64,000 nucleotides of DNA from Brachybacterium huguangmaarense (GTDB lineage Bacteria; Actinomycetota; Actinomycetes; Actinomycetales; Dermabacteraceae): the NCBI RefSeq assembly GCF_025725725.1, contig NZ_CP107020.1:2728001-2792000 (forward strand), read 5' to 3'. Below are positions 1 to 12,539 of this stretch, piece by piece. The position numbers and the translations under genes are program-made. The notes under the pieces were generated by a model. That model worked only from the letters and a program-made list of their open reading frames with translations, searched no databases and had not been told where the DNA came from. Every line of letters starts with the position of its first letter. The first letter of the stretch is position 1.

Positions 1-306
1 CTCACGGCCGCCCTTGTACTGGTCGTAGATGCGGTCGCGGAAGGTGCCGCCGGCCAGGTCGAAGGCGACGGCGACGTGCGTGGGCTGCTCGGACTGCACG
101 ACGTTGACGAGCATGCGGACGAAGCCGTACACCGCGTTGGTGGCCTGCCCGCGGCCGTCGGTGAAGCTGTCCGCGGGTAGGGCGAAGAAGGCGCGGAAGG
201 CCATCGCGTGGCCGTCGATCAGGAGGAAGCGGACGTCGGCAGGCTCCGCGGCCGGATCGGTGCTCGTCAGGGGGGCCGGGTCGCTCACGGGGTCCTGTGC
301 GCTCAT
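1..306 (-). CDS. polA: DNA polymerase I, N-terminal part (cut by window edge)
   Basis: The first 102 codons of DNA polymerase I are present; the rest lies beyond the left edge. After a short, probably disordered leader of about 25 residues comes the 5'-3' exonuclease (FEN-like) fold. LIDGHAMAFRAFFAL carries the first metal-binding Asp, and VAFD with FRDRIYDQYKGG follows near residues 80-100. The protein repairs DNA and removes RNA primers in the cytoplasm. The ATG at 304-306 was chosen because the family begins shortly before the LLIDG strand. It has no Shine-Dalgarno sequence; a -10-like GAGACT lies 7 nt upstream, so the transcript may be leaderless. It diverges from the thioesterase gene at 346. 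Identity is secure; only the start is inferred. Confidence 0.93.
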   Translation of the reverse strand, partial: MSAQDPVSDPAPLTSTDPAAEPADVRFLLIDGHAMAFRAFFALPADSFTDGRGQATNAVYGFVRMLVNVVQSEQPTHVAVAFDLAGGTFRDRIYDQYKGGRE

Positions 307-313
307 GGGGGCC

Positions 314-339
314 AGTCTCCCACGGACCTGTGACACGCT
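314..339. promoter_or_regulatory. Back-to-back -10-like elements for polA and the PaaI gene
   Basis: On the minus strand GAGACT (314-319) ends 7 nt before the polA ATG. On the plus strand CACGCT (334-339) ends 6 nt before the thioesterase ATG. Neither gene has a Shine-Dalgarno sequence. The two elements are only 14 bp apart, so each promoter's -35 region would lie on the other's -10. No clear TTGACA-like hexamer is visible. The spacing suggests leaderless mRNAs. This is inference from position only. Confidence 0.4.
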
Positions 340-345
340 GGCCCC

Positions 346-771
346 ATGGACGCACTCCCCCTCTCCCCCGACGAGCTGCGCGCGCTCATGGCGGGCACCC
401 TGTGCGAGCGCATGGGCATGGAGCTGATCGCGCTCGACGCGGACGGCGGCCGGATGACGATGCCCGTCGCCGGCAACACCCAGCCGGCCGGGCTGCTGCA
501 CGGCGGGGCGACGATCGCGCTCGCGGAGACGGTCGCGTCCTTCGCCGCGATCGTGCTGGCCCGCGAGGTGCACGGGGAGGGCGCGCAGGCCGTCGGGACC
601 CACGTCTCGGCCGTGCACCACCGCTCGGCTCGCTCGGGCACGGTGACCGCGACCGGCCGCGCCGTGCACCGCGGCCGGCGCCTGGCGACCTACCAGGTGG
701 AGGTCGCCGACGCGGAGGGCACGCTGCTGTCGACCGTGATGGTCTCGACCATGCTGCTGCCGCCGCGCTGA
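346..771 (+). CDS. PaaI-family hotdog thioesterase
   Basis: This 141-residue protein is a single hotdog domain. The helix motif LLHGGATIALAET (about residues 50-62) holds the HGG turn and the downstream Glu typical of the PaaI/YbgC/EntH thioesterase group. The C-terminal beta strands (GTVTATGRAVHRGRRLATYQ) are also typical. It probably hydrolyses acyl- or aryl-CoA thioesters as a cytosolic multimer; the substrate cannot be read from sequence. The length is normal for the family. It diverges from polA, and I recall PaaI-like genes commonly sitting beside polA in actinobacteria. Its end is 34 bp from the convergent lipoprotein gene, with no hairpin in between. No Shine-Dalgarno is seen before the ATG. 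Family assignment is confident; the physiological role is unknown. Confidence 0.88.
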   Translation: MDALPLSPDELRALMAGTLCERMGMELIALDADGGRMTMPVAGNTQPAGLLHGGATIALAETVASFAAIVLAREVHGEGAQAVGTHVSAVHHRSARSGTVTATGRAVHRGRRLATYQVEVADAEGTLLSTVMVSTMLLPPR

Positions 772-805
772 CCCGTCAGGGAGCGCCGGGCGGCGTCGGG
801 CGGCC

Positions 806-2104
806 TCACACGGTGACCGTCACGTCGTTGGTGCTCGCCACGGTGTTGGCCTCGTCGTAGGAGACCGTCGTGATCTCCGCGCTCGCGGGGTCGCCGTCCT
901 CCCCCAGCTCGAGCGGCCCGGAGAAGCCGACGTAGCGCGCCGTGGCGCCGTCTCGCTGGAGCGTGCGCGCCTCGGCGTACGAGCCCGCCTCGTCGCCCTC
1001 GGCGAGCAGGTCGGGGATCGCGGCCGCGAGCCGGGTGCCCTCCGCGCTGTGGGCCGTCTGGGCCGCGAGGGCGAGCAGGGTGACCGCGTCGTAGGCCTGC
1101 CCGGCGAAGTCGAACGTGTCGGGGGCGAGCGACGGGTCCACCCGCAGCATGATGTTCTTCAGGGCGTCCGGGGCCGGGATCCCCGCCCGGGTGCCCGTCA
1201 CCGACCTCATGGTGTCGGGCGGCAGGGCGTCCCCGGGCGCGGCGGAGCCGTAGAAGAGGGTGCGGATCGCGAGCTCGCGCAGGGGGCTGCCGTCCGGGCC
1301 GGTGTTGGCGGCCACGAGCGCACCGACGAGGGCGCTCGTCTCTTCTCCCGCGCTGACGACGACGAGGGGAGCCCCGCTCGCGAGCGCGGCGTCGATCGGC
1401 TCGCCGAGGTCGGGCTGGTCGCCCGCGTGATAGCGCTCCTCGTAGGTGCCGCCCGCCGGCTCGACCACGCGTCGCAGCTGGGCACCGAGGCTGTGGCCCG
1501 AGGTGGTGTCGCGGGCGAGGTAGAAGACCGAGCCGACGGCGCCGCCCGTGCCGGCGGACTCGGCGAAGCCGGCCGCGAGCGCCCGGTCCGACGCGGTGAG
1601 CCGCACGAGCATGCCGCTCGTGGCCGCGTCGTCCGCGCGCAGCGACATCGAGGTCGAGGTCACCGAGACGACCGCCATGCCGGCGTCGACGAAGGCGGGC
1701 ATGGCCGCGAGCAGCACGTCGTCGTCGCAGCTCACGACGACGCCCGTGGCGCCCGCCTCGGCGAGGGCGGCGATCGCGTCCGCGAGGTCGTCGCCAGGGT
1801 CGGCGATCGTGTGCCGCTCGAGCAGCACGAGATCCTGGCCGAACACGCCGCCGGCGATGTTGACGTCCGTCGCGGCCTCGCCGACGGCGATCGCGATCTG
1901 CTTGTCGAACATCGCCTCGAGCCCGAGGCTCGTGCCGATCGTGCCGAGCACGAGCGGGGAGGACGGGTCCTCGGGCGCGGACGTCGGAGGAGGCGCGGTC
2001 GAGCGGTCGGGCCGGGTCGATCCGCGGGTGCACGAGGCGAGGGCGCCGGTGCCCGCGGCCGCGACGGCCGCGGACCGGATCAGCGCGCGACGGCTCAGCG
2101 GCAT
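806..2104 (-). CDS. ABC-type substrate-binding lipoprotein (LIV/Peripla_BP_6 type), orphan
   Basis: The 432-residue protein starts with a lipoprotein signal: a basic SRRALIR stretch resembling a twin-arginine motif, a hydrophobic Ala-rich core, then lipobox LASC with the lipidated Cys at about residue 25. A Pro/Ser/Thr-rich linker follows, then a two-lobe periplasmic-binding fold of the branched-chain amino acid/amide type (LVLGTIGTSLGLEAMF, later GATGVVVSCDDD and GMAVVSVTSTSMS). It should sit on the outer face of the membrane. No permease or ATPase gene is nearby. It lies 43 bp downstream of and co-directional with the ANTAR regulator gene, so the two may be co-transcribed. The ATG at 2102-2104 was chosen because longer versions lack a signal peptide. 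The ligand is unknown. Confidence 0.8.
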   Translation of the reverse strand: MPLSRRALIRSAAVAAAGTGALASCTRGSTRPDRSTAPPPTSAPEDPSSPLVLGTIGTSLGLEAMFDKQIAIAVGEAATDVNIAGGVFGQDLVLLERHTIADPGDDLADAIAALAEAGATGVVVSCDDDVLLAAMPAFVDAGMAVVSVTSTSMSLRADDAATSGMLVRLTASDRALAAGFAESAGTGGAVGSVFYLARDTTSGHSLGAQLRRVVEPAGGTYEERYHAGDQPDLGEPIDAALASGAPLVVVSAGEETSALVGALVAANTGPDGSPLRELAIRTLFYGSAAPGDALPPDTMRSVTGTRAGIPAPDALKNIMLRVDPSLAPDTFDFAGQAYDAVTLLALAAQTAHSAEGTRLAAAIPDLLAEGDEAGSYAEARTLQRDGATARYVGFSGPLELGEDGDPASAEITTVSYDEANTVASTNDVTVTV

Positions 2105-2147
2105 CGCTGGTCTCCCCGTGTCGCCGGTGGGGTCGGGGGCGCCGGCG

Positions 2148-2822
2148 TCAGTCCTTGCCCTGCCCGCCGAGCTGGTCGACGACGGCGTCGGCGACCTCGC
2201 GCATCGTGAGCCGGCGGTCCATCGAGGTCTTCTGGATCCAGCGGAAGGCCTCGGGCTCCGTGAGCCCCATGTTGGACTGCAGCAGGCCCTTGGCACGGTC
2301 GACGCGCTTGCGGGTCTCGAAGCGCTCGCCGAGGTCCTGGATCTCGTGCTCGAGCTGCGCGATCTGGGCGAAGCGGGACATGGCGATCTCGACGGCGGGC
2401 AGCAGGTCCGCGGGCGTGAAGGGCTTGACCACGTAGGCCATCGCACCCGCGTCGCGCGCCCGCTCGACGAGCTCGGACTGGGAGAAGGCCGTGAGCATGA
2501 CGACCGGGGCGAGGTTCTCGGCGCCGATCGTCTCGGCCGCGGTCACGCCGTCGGTCTGCGGCATCTTGACGTCGAGGATGACGATGTCGGGGCGCAGCTC
2601 GCGGGTCTTCTCGATGGCGCTCGCACCGTCGCCGACCGCGGCGAGGACCTCGAAGCCGGTCTCCGTGAGCGTCTCGACGATGTCCATCCGGATCAGGCTC
2701 TCGTCCTCGGCCACGACGGCCGTGCGACGGCGGCCCTCGGGGGCGGGGACGGCGTGCTCCGCGGCGGTGGTGCGCGCGGCGGTCTCGGTGGGCTCGGGGG
2801 TGTCGGTCGGATCGGCGTTCAT
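2148..2822 (-). CDS. pdtaR: ANTAR-domain response regulator (PdtaR type)
   Basis: The 224-residue protein has a disordered acidic N-terminus (about 30 residues), a receiver domain and a C-terminal ANTAR RNA-binding domain. The receiver has acidic residues E39/D40, the phospho-acceptor D84 in ILDVKMP, T111 and K133 in VVKPFTP. A helical linker (about 145-165) leads to ANTAR from about 160 to 215, with RVDRAKGLLQ and EAFRWIQKTSM. In the family, a PdtaS-type histidine kinase phosphorylates the receiver and the ANTAR domain then binds paired RNA hairpins to antiterminate or control translation. No kinase gene is in the window. The ATG at 2820-2822 has CGAGG just upstream; an in-frame TTG at 2837 is less likely. 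The position between pyk and polA matches my memory of Rv1626 in M. tuberculosis. Confidence 0.9.
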   Translation of the reverse strand: MNADPTDTPEPTETAARTTAAEHAVPAPEGRRRTAVVAEDESLIRMDIVETLTETGFEVLAAVGDGASAIEKTRELRPDIVILDVKMPQTDGVTAAETIGAENLAPVVMLTAFSQSELVERARDAGAMAYVVKPFTPADLLPAVEIAMSRFAQIAQLEHEIQDLGERFETRKRVDRAKGLLQSNMGLTEPEAFRWIQKTSMDRRLTMREVADAVVDQLGGQGKD

Positions 2823-2890
2823 GGAACCTCGTGGCAACGGGCACGGCCGGCCCCGGCGGGGGCACGGCGGTGCGGTGGTCGGATCTTCGT

Positions 2891-2897
2891 TATCCTA
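2891..2897. promoter_or_regulatory. Bidirectional -10-like heptamer between pdtaR and tRNA-Leu
   Basis: TATCCTA reads as TATCCT toward the tRNA on the plus strand (tRNA begins 30 nt on) and as TAGGAT toward pdtaR on the minus strand. Both fit TANNNT. No convincing -35 hexamer lies 16-18 bp away on either side. One element may serve two divergent promoters. Confidence 0.35.
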
Positions 2898-2926
2898 GTC
2901 CAGCACTCCGGTCGACGACCGGATCT

Positions 2927-3009
2927 GCCGGGTTGGCGGAATGGTAGACGCGGCGCACTCAAAATGCGCTGTCCTTCGTGACGTGCGGGTTCGAGTCCCG
3001 CACCCGGTA
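2927..3009 (+). tRNA. tRNA-Leu (anticodon CAA)
   Basis: The 83-base gene folds as a class II tRNA. The acceptor strand gccgggt pairs with acccggt, with one G-U at the first pair. The anticodon stem is gcgca/tgcgc with loop ctcaaaa, giving anticodon CAA for UUG. A long variable arm follows, then the T arm gcgggttcgagtcccgc. The discriminator is A and CCA is not encoded. A strong hairpin begins 8 nt after the 3' end. The tRNA is alone, not part of a tRNA cluster. Confidence 0.95.
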
Positions 3010-3017
3010 CCGACGAC

Positions 3018-3051
3018 GGCGCCGCCGGGACCCTGAGGTCCCGGCGGCGCC
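3018..3051. terminator. Bidirectional terminator between tRNA-Leu and pyk
   Basis: A perfect 15-bp stem (ggcgccgccgggacc against ggtcccggcggcgcc) with loop ctga lies 8 nt after the tRNA and 20 nt after the pyk stop on the other strand. There is no T tract, as is common in high-GC genomes. Its place between convergent units supports the call. Confidence 0.8.
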
Positions 3052-3071
3052 GTGCGCGGTCCGGGCGGTCG

Positions 3072-4541
3072 TCAGGACTGCGCGGGCTTCGCGATCGAGT
3101 CGGCCTCGATGCGCGCGGACTCGGTGCCGTCGAGGTCGCCGATGCGGTGCACGCGCAGGGTGTTGGTCGAGCCGTGCACGCCGGGGGGCGAGCCGGCCGC
3201 GATGACCACGAGGTCGCCGGGCTGGAGGCCCTTGTTCTCGCGCAGCAGCTCGTCGACCACGCGCACCATCTCGTCGGTGTCGCGCTGGAGCGGGACCAGC
3301 AGCGCCTCGATGCCCCACGAGAGGGAGAGCTGGTGGCGCACCTGCTCGTACGGCGTGATGGCGAGCAGGGGGATGGACGGGCGCAGACGCGACAGGCGGC
3401 GCGCGGTGTCCCCCGACTCGGTGAAGGTCACGAGGTACTGGGCCGACAGCTGGTCGCCGATCTCCCACGCCGCGCGGGTGATCGCGCCGCCGCGGGTGTG
3501 CGGGATGGTGCCCAGGCCCGCGATGCGGTCGGCGCCGTTCTCCTCGGTGTTGGTGATGATGCGGGCCATGGTGCGCACGGCCTCGAAGGGGTACGCGCCC
3601 ACGCTCGTCTCGCCCGAGAGCATGACCGCGTCGGCGCCGTCGAGGATCGCGTTGGCGCAGTCCGACGCCTCGGCGCGGGTCGGACGCGGGCTCGTGATCA
3701 TCGACTCGAGCACCTGGGTCGCGACGATGACGGGCTTGGCGTTGCGGCGCGCGAGCTCGATCGCGCGCTTCTGGACGATCGGGACCTGCTCGAGGGGCAG
3801 CTCGACGCCGAGGTCGCCGCGCGCGACCATGATGCCGTCGAAGGCGCCGACGATCTGGCGCAGCGCGCGCACGGCCTGCGGCTTCTCGATCTTGGCGATG
3901 ACGGGGAGGCGCTTGCCCTCCTCCTGCATGATGCGCAGGACGTCGTCCATGTCGTGCGCGTCGCGGACGAAGGAGAGCGCGATCAGGTCGGCGCCCAGGT
4001 TGATGCCCCAGCGCAGGTCGGCGATGTCCTTCTCGCTCATGGCGGGCACGGACACGGCGACGCCGGGGAGGTTGATGCCCTTGTGGTCGGAGACGGGGCC
4101 GGGGACCTCGACGACCGTCGTGACGTCGGTGCCGGAGACCTCGGTGACGCGCACCGCGACCTTGCCGTCGTCGATCAGGAGCACGTCGCCGGGGCGGCAG
4201 TCGCCCGGGAGGCCCTTGAAGGTCGTGGAGACGCGGTCCTTGGTGCCCTGGATGTCGTCGGTCGTGATGACGAAGGTGTCGCCGACGGCGAGGTCATGGG
4301 GGCCGTCGGCGAAGTTGCCGAGGCGGATCTTGGGGCCCTGGAGATCGACCAGGACGGCGACGTTCCTGCCGAGGTCCTCGGCGGCCCGCCGGATGTTCGC
4401 ATAGACCTTCTCGTGGTCGTCGTACGTGCCGTGGCTCAGGTTCATCCGGGCGACGTTCATGCCGGACTCGATGAGGGTACGGATCTGCTCGTACGTGTTC
4501 GTGGCGGGACCGAGTGTGCAGACGATCTTCGCTTTGCGCAT
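3072..4541 (-). CDS. pyk: Pyruvate kinase
   Basis: The 489-residue enzyme converts phosphoenolpyruvate and ADP to pyruvate and ATP in the last step of glycolysis. It opens with RKAKIVCTLGPATN and the substrate segment ARMNLSHG. A small B domain follows (about 70-170). The active-site signature is VIAKIEKPQAV (Lys that stabilises the enolate), followed by VARGDLGVELP, and the C-terminal part has MLSGETSVGAYP before the regulatory domain. The length is normal. The ATG at 4539-4541 fits the conserved start; an in-frame extension upstream has no homologous look. The gene follows gltBD on the same strand, separated by a hairpin and a -10-like TAGAGT, so it is probably its own unit. It ends at a shared terminator with tRNA-Leu. 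Confidence 0.96.
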   Translation of the reverse strand: MRKAKIVCTLGPATNTYEQIRTLIESGMNVARMNLSHGTYDDHEKVYANIRRAAEDLGRNVAVLVDLQGPKIRLGNFADGPHDLAVGDTFVITTDDIQGTKDRVSTTFKGLPGDCRPGDVLLIDDGKVAVRVTEVSGTDVTTVVEVPGPVSDHKGINLPGVAVSVPAMSEKDIADLRWGINLGADLIALSFVRDAHDMDDVLRIMQEEGKRLPVIAKIEKPQAVRALRQIVGAFDGIMVARGDLGVELPLEQVPIVQKRAIELARRNAKPVIVATQVLESMITSPRPTRAEASDCANAILDGADAVMLSGETSVGAYPFEAVRTMARIITNTEENGADRIAGLGTIPHTRGGAITRAAWEIGDQLSAQYLVTFTESGDTARRLSRLRPSIPLLAITPYEQVRHQLSLSWGIEALLVPLQRDTDEMVRVVDELLRENKGLQPGDLVVIAAGSPPGVHGSTNTLRVHRIGDLDGTESARIEADSIAKPAQS

Positions 4542-4575
4542 GACAACCCATCTATCGGTGTTGGGGACGGCGCCA

Positions 4576-4581
4576 ACTCTA
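4576..4581 (-). promoter_or_regulatory. Possible pyk -10 element
   Basis: TAGAGT on the minus strand lies 34 nt before the pyk ATG, just beyond the hairpin that ends gltBD. It fits TANNNT. No -35 match is visible at 16-18 bp, so support is weak. Confidence 0.3.
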
Positions 4582-4588
4582 CCGCGAG

Positions 4589-4621
4589 CACGGGGCGCAC
4601 CGGCCGTGCGCACGCCCCGTG
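4589..4621 (-). terminator. Probable gltBD terminator
   Basis: A 9-bp perfect stem (cacggggcg and cgccccgtg) with inner GCAC/GTGC complementarity lies about 25 nt after the gltD stop. No T tract follows. It separates gltBD from the pyk promoter region. Confidence 0.5.
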
Positions 4622-4646
4622 ACGCGGTCCGCTCGCGCCCGATGCA

Positions 4647-6123
4647 TCACACGGCGAGCGCGGACATCCCCGGGGCGACGGGGGCCGGGAGGGCCGTGGA
4701 TCCCATCAGGTAGGCGTCGACGGCGGCCGCGGCGGAGCGCCCCTCCGCGATCGCCCACACGATGAGGGACTGGCCGCGCGCGCAGTCGCCCGCGGTGAAG
4801 ACGCCCTCGGCGCCCGTGGACCAGTCCGCGCCGTGCTCGATCGTGCCGCGGGAGGTGTACGCGACGGAGTCCTCCGCGCCGGCCGCGACGTCCTCGGCTC
4901 CCGCGAAGCCCATCGCGATGAGCACGAGCTGGGCGGGCAGCACCTGCTCGGTCCCGGGGGTGGGCACGCGGCGTCCGTCGACGAACGCGGTGCGCGCCAC
5001 CCGGATCCCGGCCACGGAGCCGTCGGCGTCGACCTCGAAGCCCGTGGTCGAGGCGAGGTAGGAGCGGTCGCCGCCCTCCTCGTGCGAGCCCGAGATCTCG
5101 AACAGCACGGGGTGGGTGGGCCACGGATGGGCGTCGTCGCGCTCGGACGGCGGCTGGACGCCGATCGCGAGCGTCGTGACCGAGCGGGCGCCCTGGCGCA
5201 GCGCGGTGCCCAGGCAGTCGGCGCCCGTGTCGCCGCCGCCGATGATGATGACGTCCTTGCCGGCGGCGCTGATCGCCGCGTCTTCGGGCAGCACGTCGCC
5301 CTCGACGACGCGGTTGGCCTGCGTCAGGTAGGTCATCGCGGCGTGGATGCCGTGCGCCTCGCGGCCGGGGACGGGCAGGTCGCGCGGCACGGTCGCGCCC
5401 GTCGAGAGCACGACGGCGTCGAAGCGGCTGCGCAGCTCGGCGAGGCTCGGGTCGCCCTCGGCGTCGCCGCCCACGGCGACGCCGGTGCGGAAGCGGGTGC
5501 CCTCGGCGGCCATCTGCTCGAGGCGGCGCTCGAGGTGGCGCTTCTCGAGCTTGAACTCGGGGATGCCGTAGCGCAGCAGGCCGCCCACGCGGTCGTCGCG
5601 CTCGAGCACGACCACGGTGTGGCCGGCGCGCGTGAGCTGCTGGGCCGCGGCGAGGCCCGCCGGGCCCGAGCCGACGACGGCGACGCTGCGCCCGCTCTGC
5701 CGCTCGGGGGGCTGCGGGGTCACCCAGCCCTCCTCGAAGGCGCGGTCGATGATCGACACCTCGATGTTCTTGATCGTCACGGGCGGCTGGTTGATGCCGA
5801 GCACGCAGCTGGACTCGCACGGGGCGGGGCACGCGCGACCGGTGAACTCCGGGAAGTTGTTGGTCGCATGCAGCCGCTCGGAGGCCTCGTGCCAGTCGTC
5901 GCGGTAGACCAGCTCGTTCCACTCGGGGATCAGGTTGCCGAGCGGGCAGCCCTGATGGCAGAACGGGATGCCGCAGTCCATGCAGCGCCCGGCCTGGCGG
6001 GAGACGACGCCGAGCTGGCCCTTCTCCCGGACCTCGTAGACCTCGCGCCAGTCCATCAGGCGCACGGGGACGGGACGGCGCGCGGGCAGCTCGCGGTCGC
6101 GCGTCGTCAGGAAGCCGCGGGGA

Positions 6124-6131
<8 letters not shown>
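4647..6131 (-). CDS. gltD: Glutamate synthase (NADPH) small subunit
   Basis: This 494-residue subunit passes electrons from NADPH through FAD and iron-sulfur centres to GltB, so that glutamine and 2-oxoglutarate give two glutamates. The N-terminal Fe-S domain has C50, C53, C58 and C62 in CMDCGIPFCHQGC, and C101, C105 and C109 in CPAPCESSC. The FAD Rossmann motif VAVVGSGPAGLAAAQ starts near residue 150. The NADPH motif VIIIGGGDTGADCLGTA lies near residue 290. Length and motif order are normal. Its start overlaps the gltB stop by 8 bp, so translation is probably coupled. It is followed by a hairpin that likely ends the unit. Confidence 0.96.
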
Positions 6132-10683
<4,552 letters not shown>

Positions 10684-10830
10684 GAGGGCACCCCTTCCGT
10701 TCGCCGGGACGATGATCCGGGCGCACGCCGAGGCCTCCCCGGCATCGACGCATCACGGGAGCGGTGCGGGGGCGTGCGCACCGGGACGAGTCTATCCCCC
10801 GGGTCCGAAAGCCGAGAGTCGGGTATCCAC

Positions 10831-11721
10831 TTAGTGAGACGAGGGTGCGTCCTCATGGTGAGACAGCGTCTCGTGACGCTCCCAGGCACCGTCGACGCGC
10901 ACCGCCTCGCCGCCGCGCGCCCGGCGCCGGCGGCCGAGCACGACCAGCATAACGAGGGCGAGCAGCAGGATCACGATCGACACCCAGACGTTGACGCGCA
11001 TGCCCAGCACGATCTCCGCGGCGTCGGTGCGCATGAGCTCGATCCACAGCCGACCGGCCGTGTAGATCGCGACGTAGGACCAGAACACCCGACCGCCGCC
11101 GAGGCGGGCACGGCGCTCGATCAGGAGCAGCACCGCGCAGCCGGCGAGGTTCCACAGCGCCTCGTACAGGAACGTGGGGTGGTAGGTGCCCGGGGTGCAC
11201 CCGACGATCAGGTCGCCGTTGGTCACGCACGTGATCGACAGCCCCCACGGCAGGTCGGTCGGGCCGCCGTAGAGCTCCTGGTTGAACCAGTTGCCGAGAC
11301 GGCCGATCGCCTGGGCCACCATCAGGGTGGGCGCGATGGTGTCGGCCAGCACGGGGAAGGAGACCCGCTTGCGCCGGGCCATGACGTAGGCGCCGAGCGC
11401 GCCGCCGGCCACGGCGCCCCAGATCCCCAGGCCGCCGTTCCAGATGTAGAGCGCCGCGACCGGGTTGCCGCCCGGGCCGAAGTACGCGTCCGGGGAGGAG
11501 ACGACGTGGTAGAGCCGGGCGCCGACGATGCCGCACACGATCGCCACGAAGCCGATGTCGAACAGGTCGTCGCCGTCGCCGCCGCGGGCGACCCAGCGGC
11601 GGGTCGACCACCACAGCGCCACGCCGATGCCGACCAGGATGCAGATCGCGTAGGCATGGATCGTGATCGGGCCGAGGCTCAGGGAGGAGACCGGCGGGCT
11701 CGGGATGTCGGCGAGGATCAC
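10831..11721 (-). CDS. lgt: Phosphatidylglycerol-prolipoprotein diacylglyceryl transferase
   Basis: This 296-residue inner-membrane enzyme adds diacylglycerol to the lipobox Cys of prolipoproteins, the first step of lipoprotein maturation. About seven hydrophobic segments are visible. The family signature is present: GRLGNWFNQELYGGPTDLPWG (about residue 140), with NGGLGIWGAVAGGALG before it. The short charged C-terminus (about 30 residues) is probably cytosolic. The GTG start at 11719-11721 overlaps the trpA stop as GTGA, so lgt is probably translated with trpA. The trpA-lgt order is familiar from other actinobacteria. A client, the LASC lipoprotein, lies 9 kb away. The start choice rests on the overlap, and on the lack of family-like sequence further upstream. 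Confidence 0.94.
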   Translation of the reverse strand: MILADIPSPPVSSLSLGPITIHAYAICILVGIGVALWWSTRRWVARGGDGDDLFDIGFVAIVCGIVGARLYHVVSSPDAYFGPGGNPVAALYIWNGGLGIWGAVAGGALGAYVMARRKRVSFPVLADTIAPTLMVAQAIGRLGNWFNQELYGGPTDLPWGLSITCVTNGDLIVGCTPGTYHPTFLYEALWNLAGCAVLLLIERRARLGGGRVFWSYVAIYTAGRLWIELMRTDAAEIVLGMRVNVWVSIVILLLALVMLVVLGRRRRARGGEAVRVDGAWERHETLSHHEDAPSSH

Positions 11722-12539
11722 GCCGCGCTCCCCCGTCCCCGCTCGACCCCGTCGCGCAGGTCCTGGGCGACGGCCGTGAGGGCGCGCCGCGCCGCCGCGG
11801 CGCCGTCGGCCTCGGCGAGGGCGCGCACGAAGGCCGAGCCCACGATGACGCCGTCGGCGTAGGCGGCGACCTGCGCGGCCTGCTCCCCGTCGGAGACGCC
11901 GAGACCGACGCACACGTTCCGGGCGCCCGCGGCGCGGGTGCGCTCGACGAGGCCCTCCGCGGCGTCGCTCACGGACGTGCGGGTGCCGGTGACACCCATC
12001 GTCGAGGCCGCGTAGACGAAGCCGCGCGAGCTCGCGGCGGCGTAGGCGAGGCGGTCGCGCGGGGAGCTCGGGGCGACGAGGAAGACCCGGTCGAGGTCGT
12101 GGGCCTCGGAGGCGGCGATCCACTCCCCCGCCTCGTCCGGGATCAGGTCCGGGGTGATGAGCCCCGCGCCGCCCGCCGCCGCGAGGTCCCGCGCGAACGC
12201 GTCGGGCCCGTAGGCCAGGACCGGGTTGTAGTAGGTCATCACGAGGATGGCGGCCCCGCGCCCGGAGAGCTGCTCGACGGCCGTGATGACGTCGCGGTTG
12301 CGCACGCCGCCCGCGAGCGCCGCGGTCGCGGCCTGTTGGATCACCGGGCCGTCCATGACCGGGTCGGAGTACGGCAGCCCCAGCTCGATCATGTCGACGC
12401 CCCCGTCGATCAGGGCGCGGGCCGCGTCGATCGACCCGGCCAGGTCGGGGAAGCCCACGGGCAGGTAGCCCATCAGGGCGGCGCGTCCCTCGGCGCGCGT
12501 GCGCTCGAGGACGTCACCGGCGCGGAGGCGCTCGCTCAT
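11718..12539 (-). CDS. trpA: Tryptophan synthase alpha chain
   Basis: The 273-residue TIM barrel cleaves indole-3-glycerol phosphate to indole and glyceraldehyde-3-phosphate, and channels indole to TrpB. The catalytic Glu is E52 in [12 protein letters not shown] and the second acid is D63 in [15 protein letters not shown] near the N-terminus and the phosphate-binding GLGVSDGEQ and GVIVGSAF near the C-terminus are typical. The ATG at 12537-12539 overlaps the trpB stop as ATGA. Its own stop overlaps the lgt start. Length is normal. It is the last biosynthetic gene of a trpC-trpB-trpA cluster. Confidence 0.96.
   Translation of the reverse strand: MSERLRAGDVLERTRAEGRAALMGYLPVGFPDLAGSIDAARALIDGGVDMIELGLPYSDPVMDGPVIQQAATAALAGGVRNRDVITAVEQLSGRGAAILVMTYYNPVLAYGPDAFARDLAAAGGAGLITPDLIPDEAGEWIAASEAHDLDRVFLVAPSSPRDRLAYAAASSRGFVYAASTMGVTGTRTSVSDAAEGLVERTRAAGARNVCVGLGVSDGEQAAQVAAYADGVIVGSAFVRALAEADGAAAARRALTAVAQDLRDGVERGRGSAA

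Noticed and set aside
2823-2837. A TTG start for the ANTAR regulator at 2837
   Set aside because: The ATG at 2822 has a usable CGAGG upstream; the extra five residues are unlike a coding extension.
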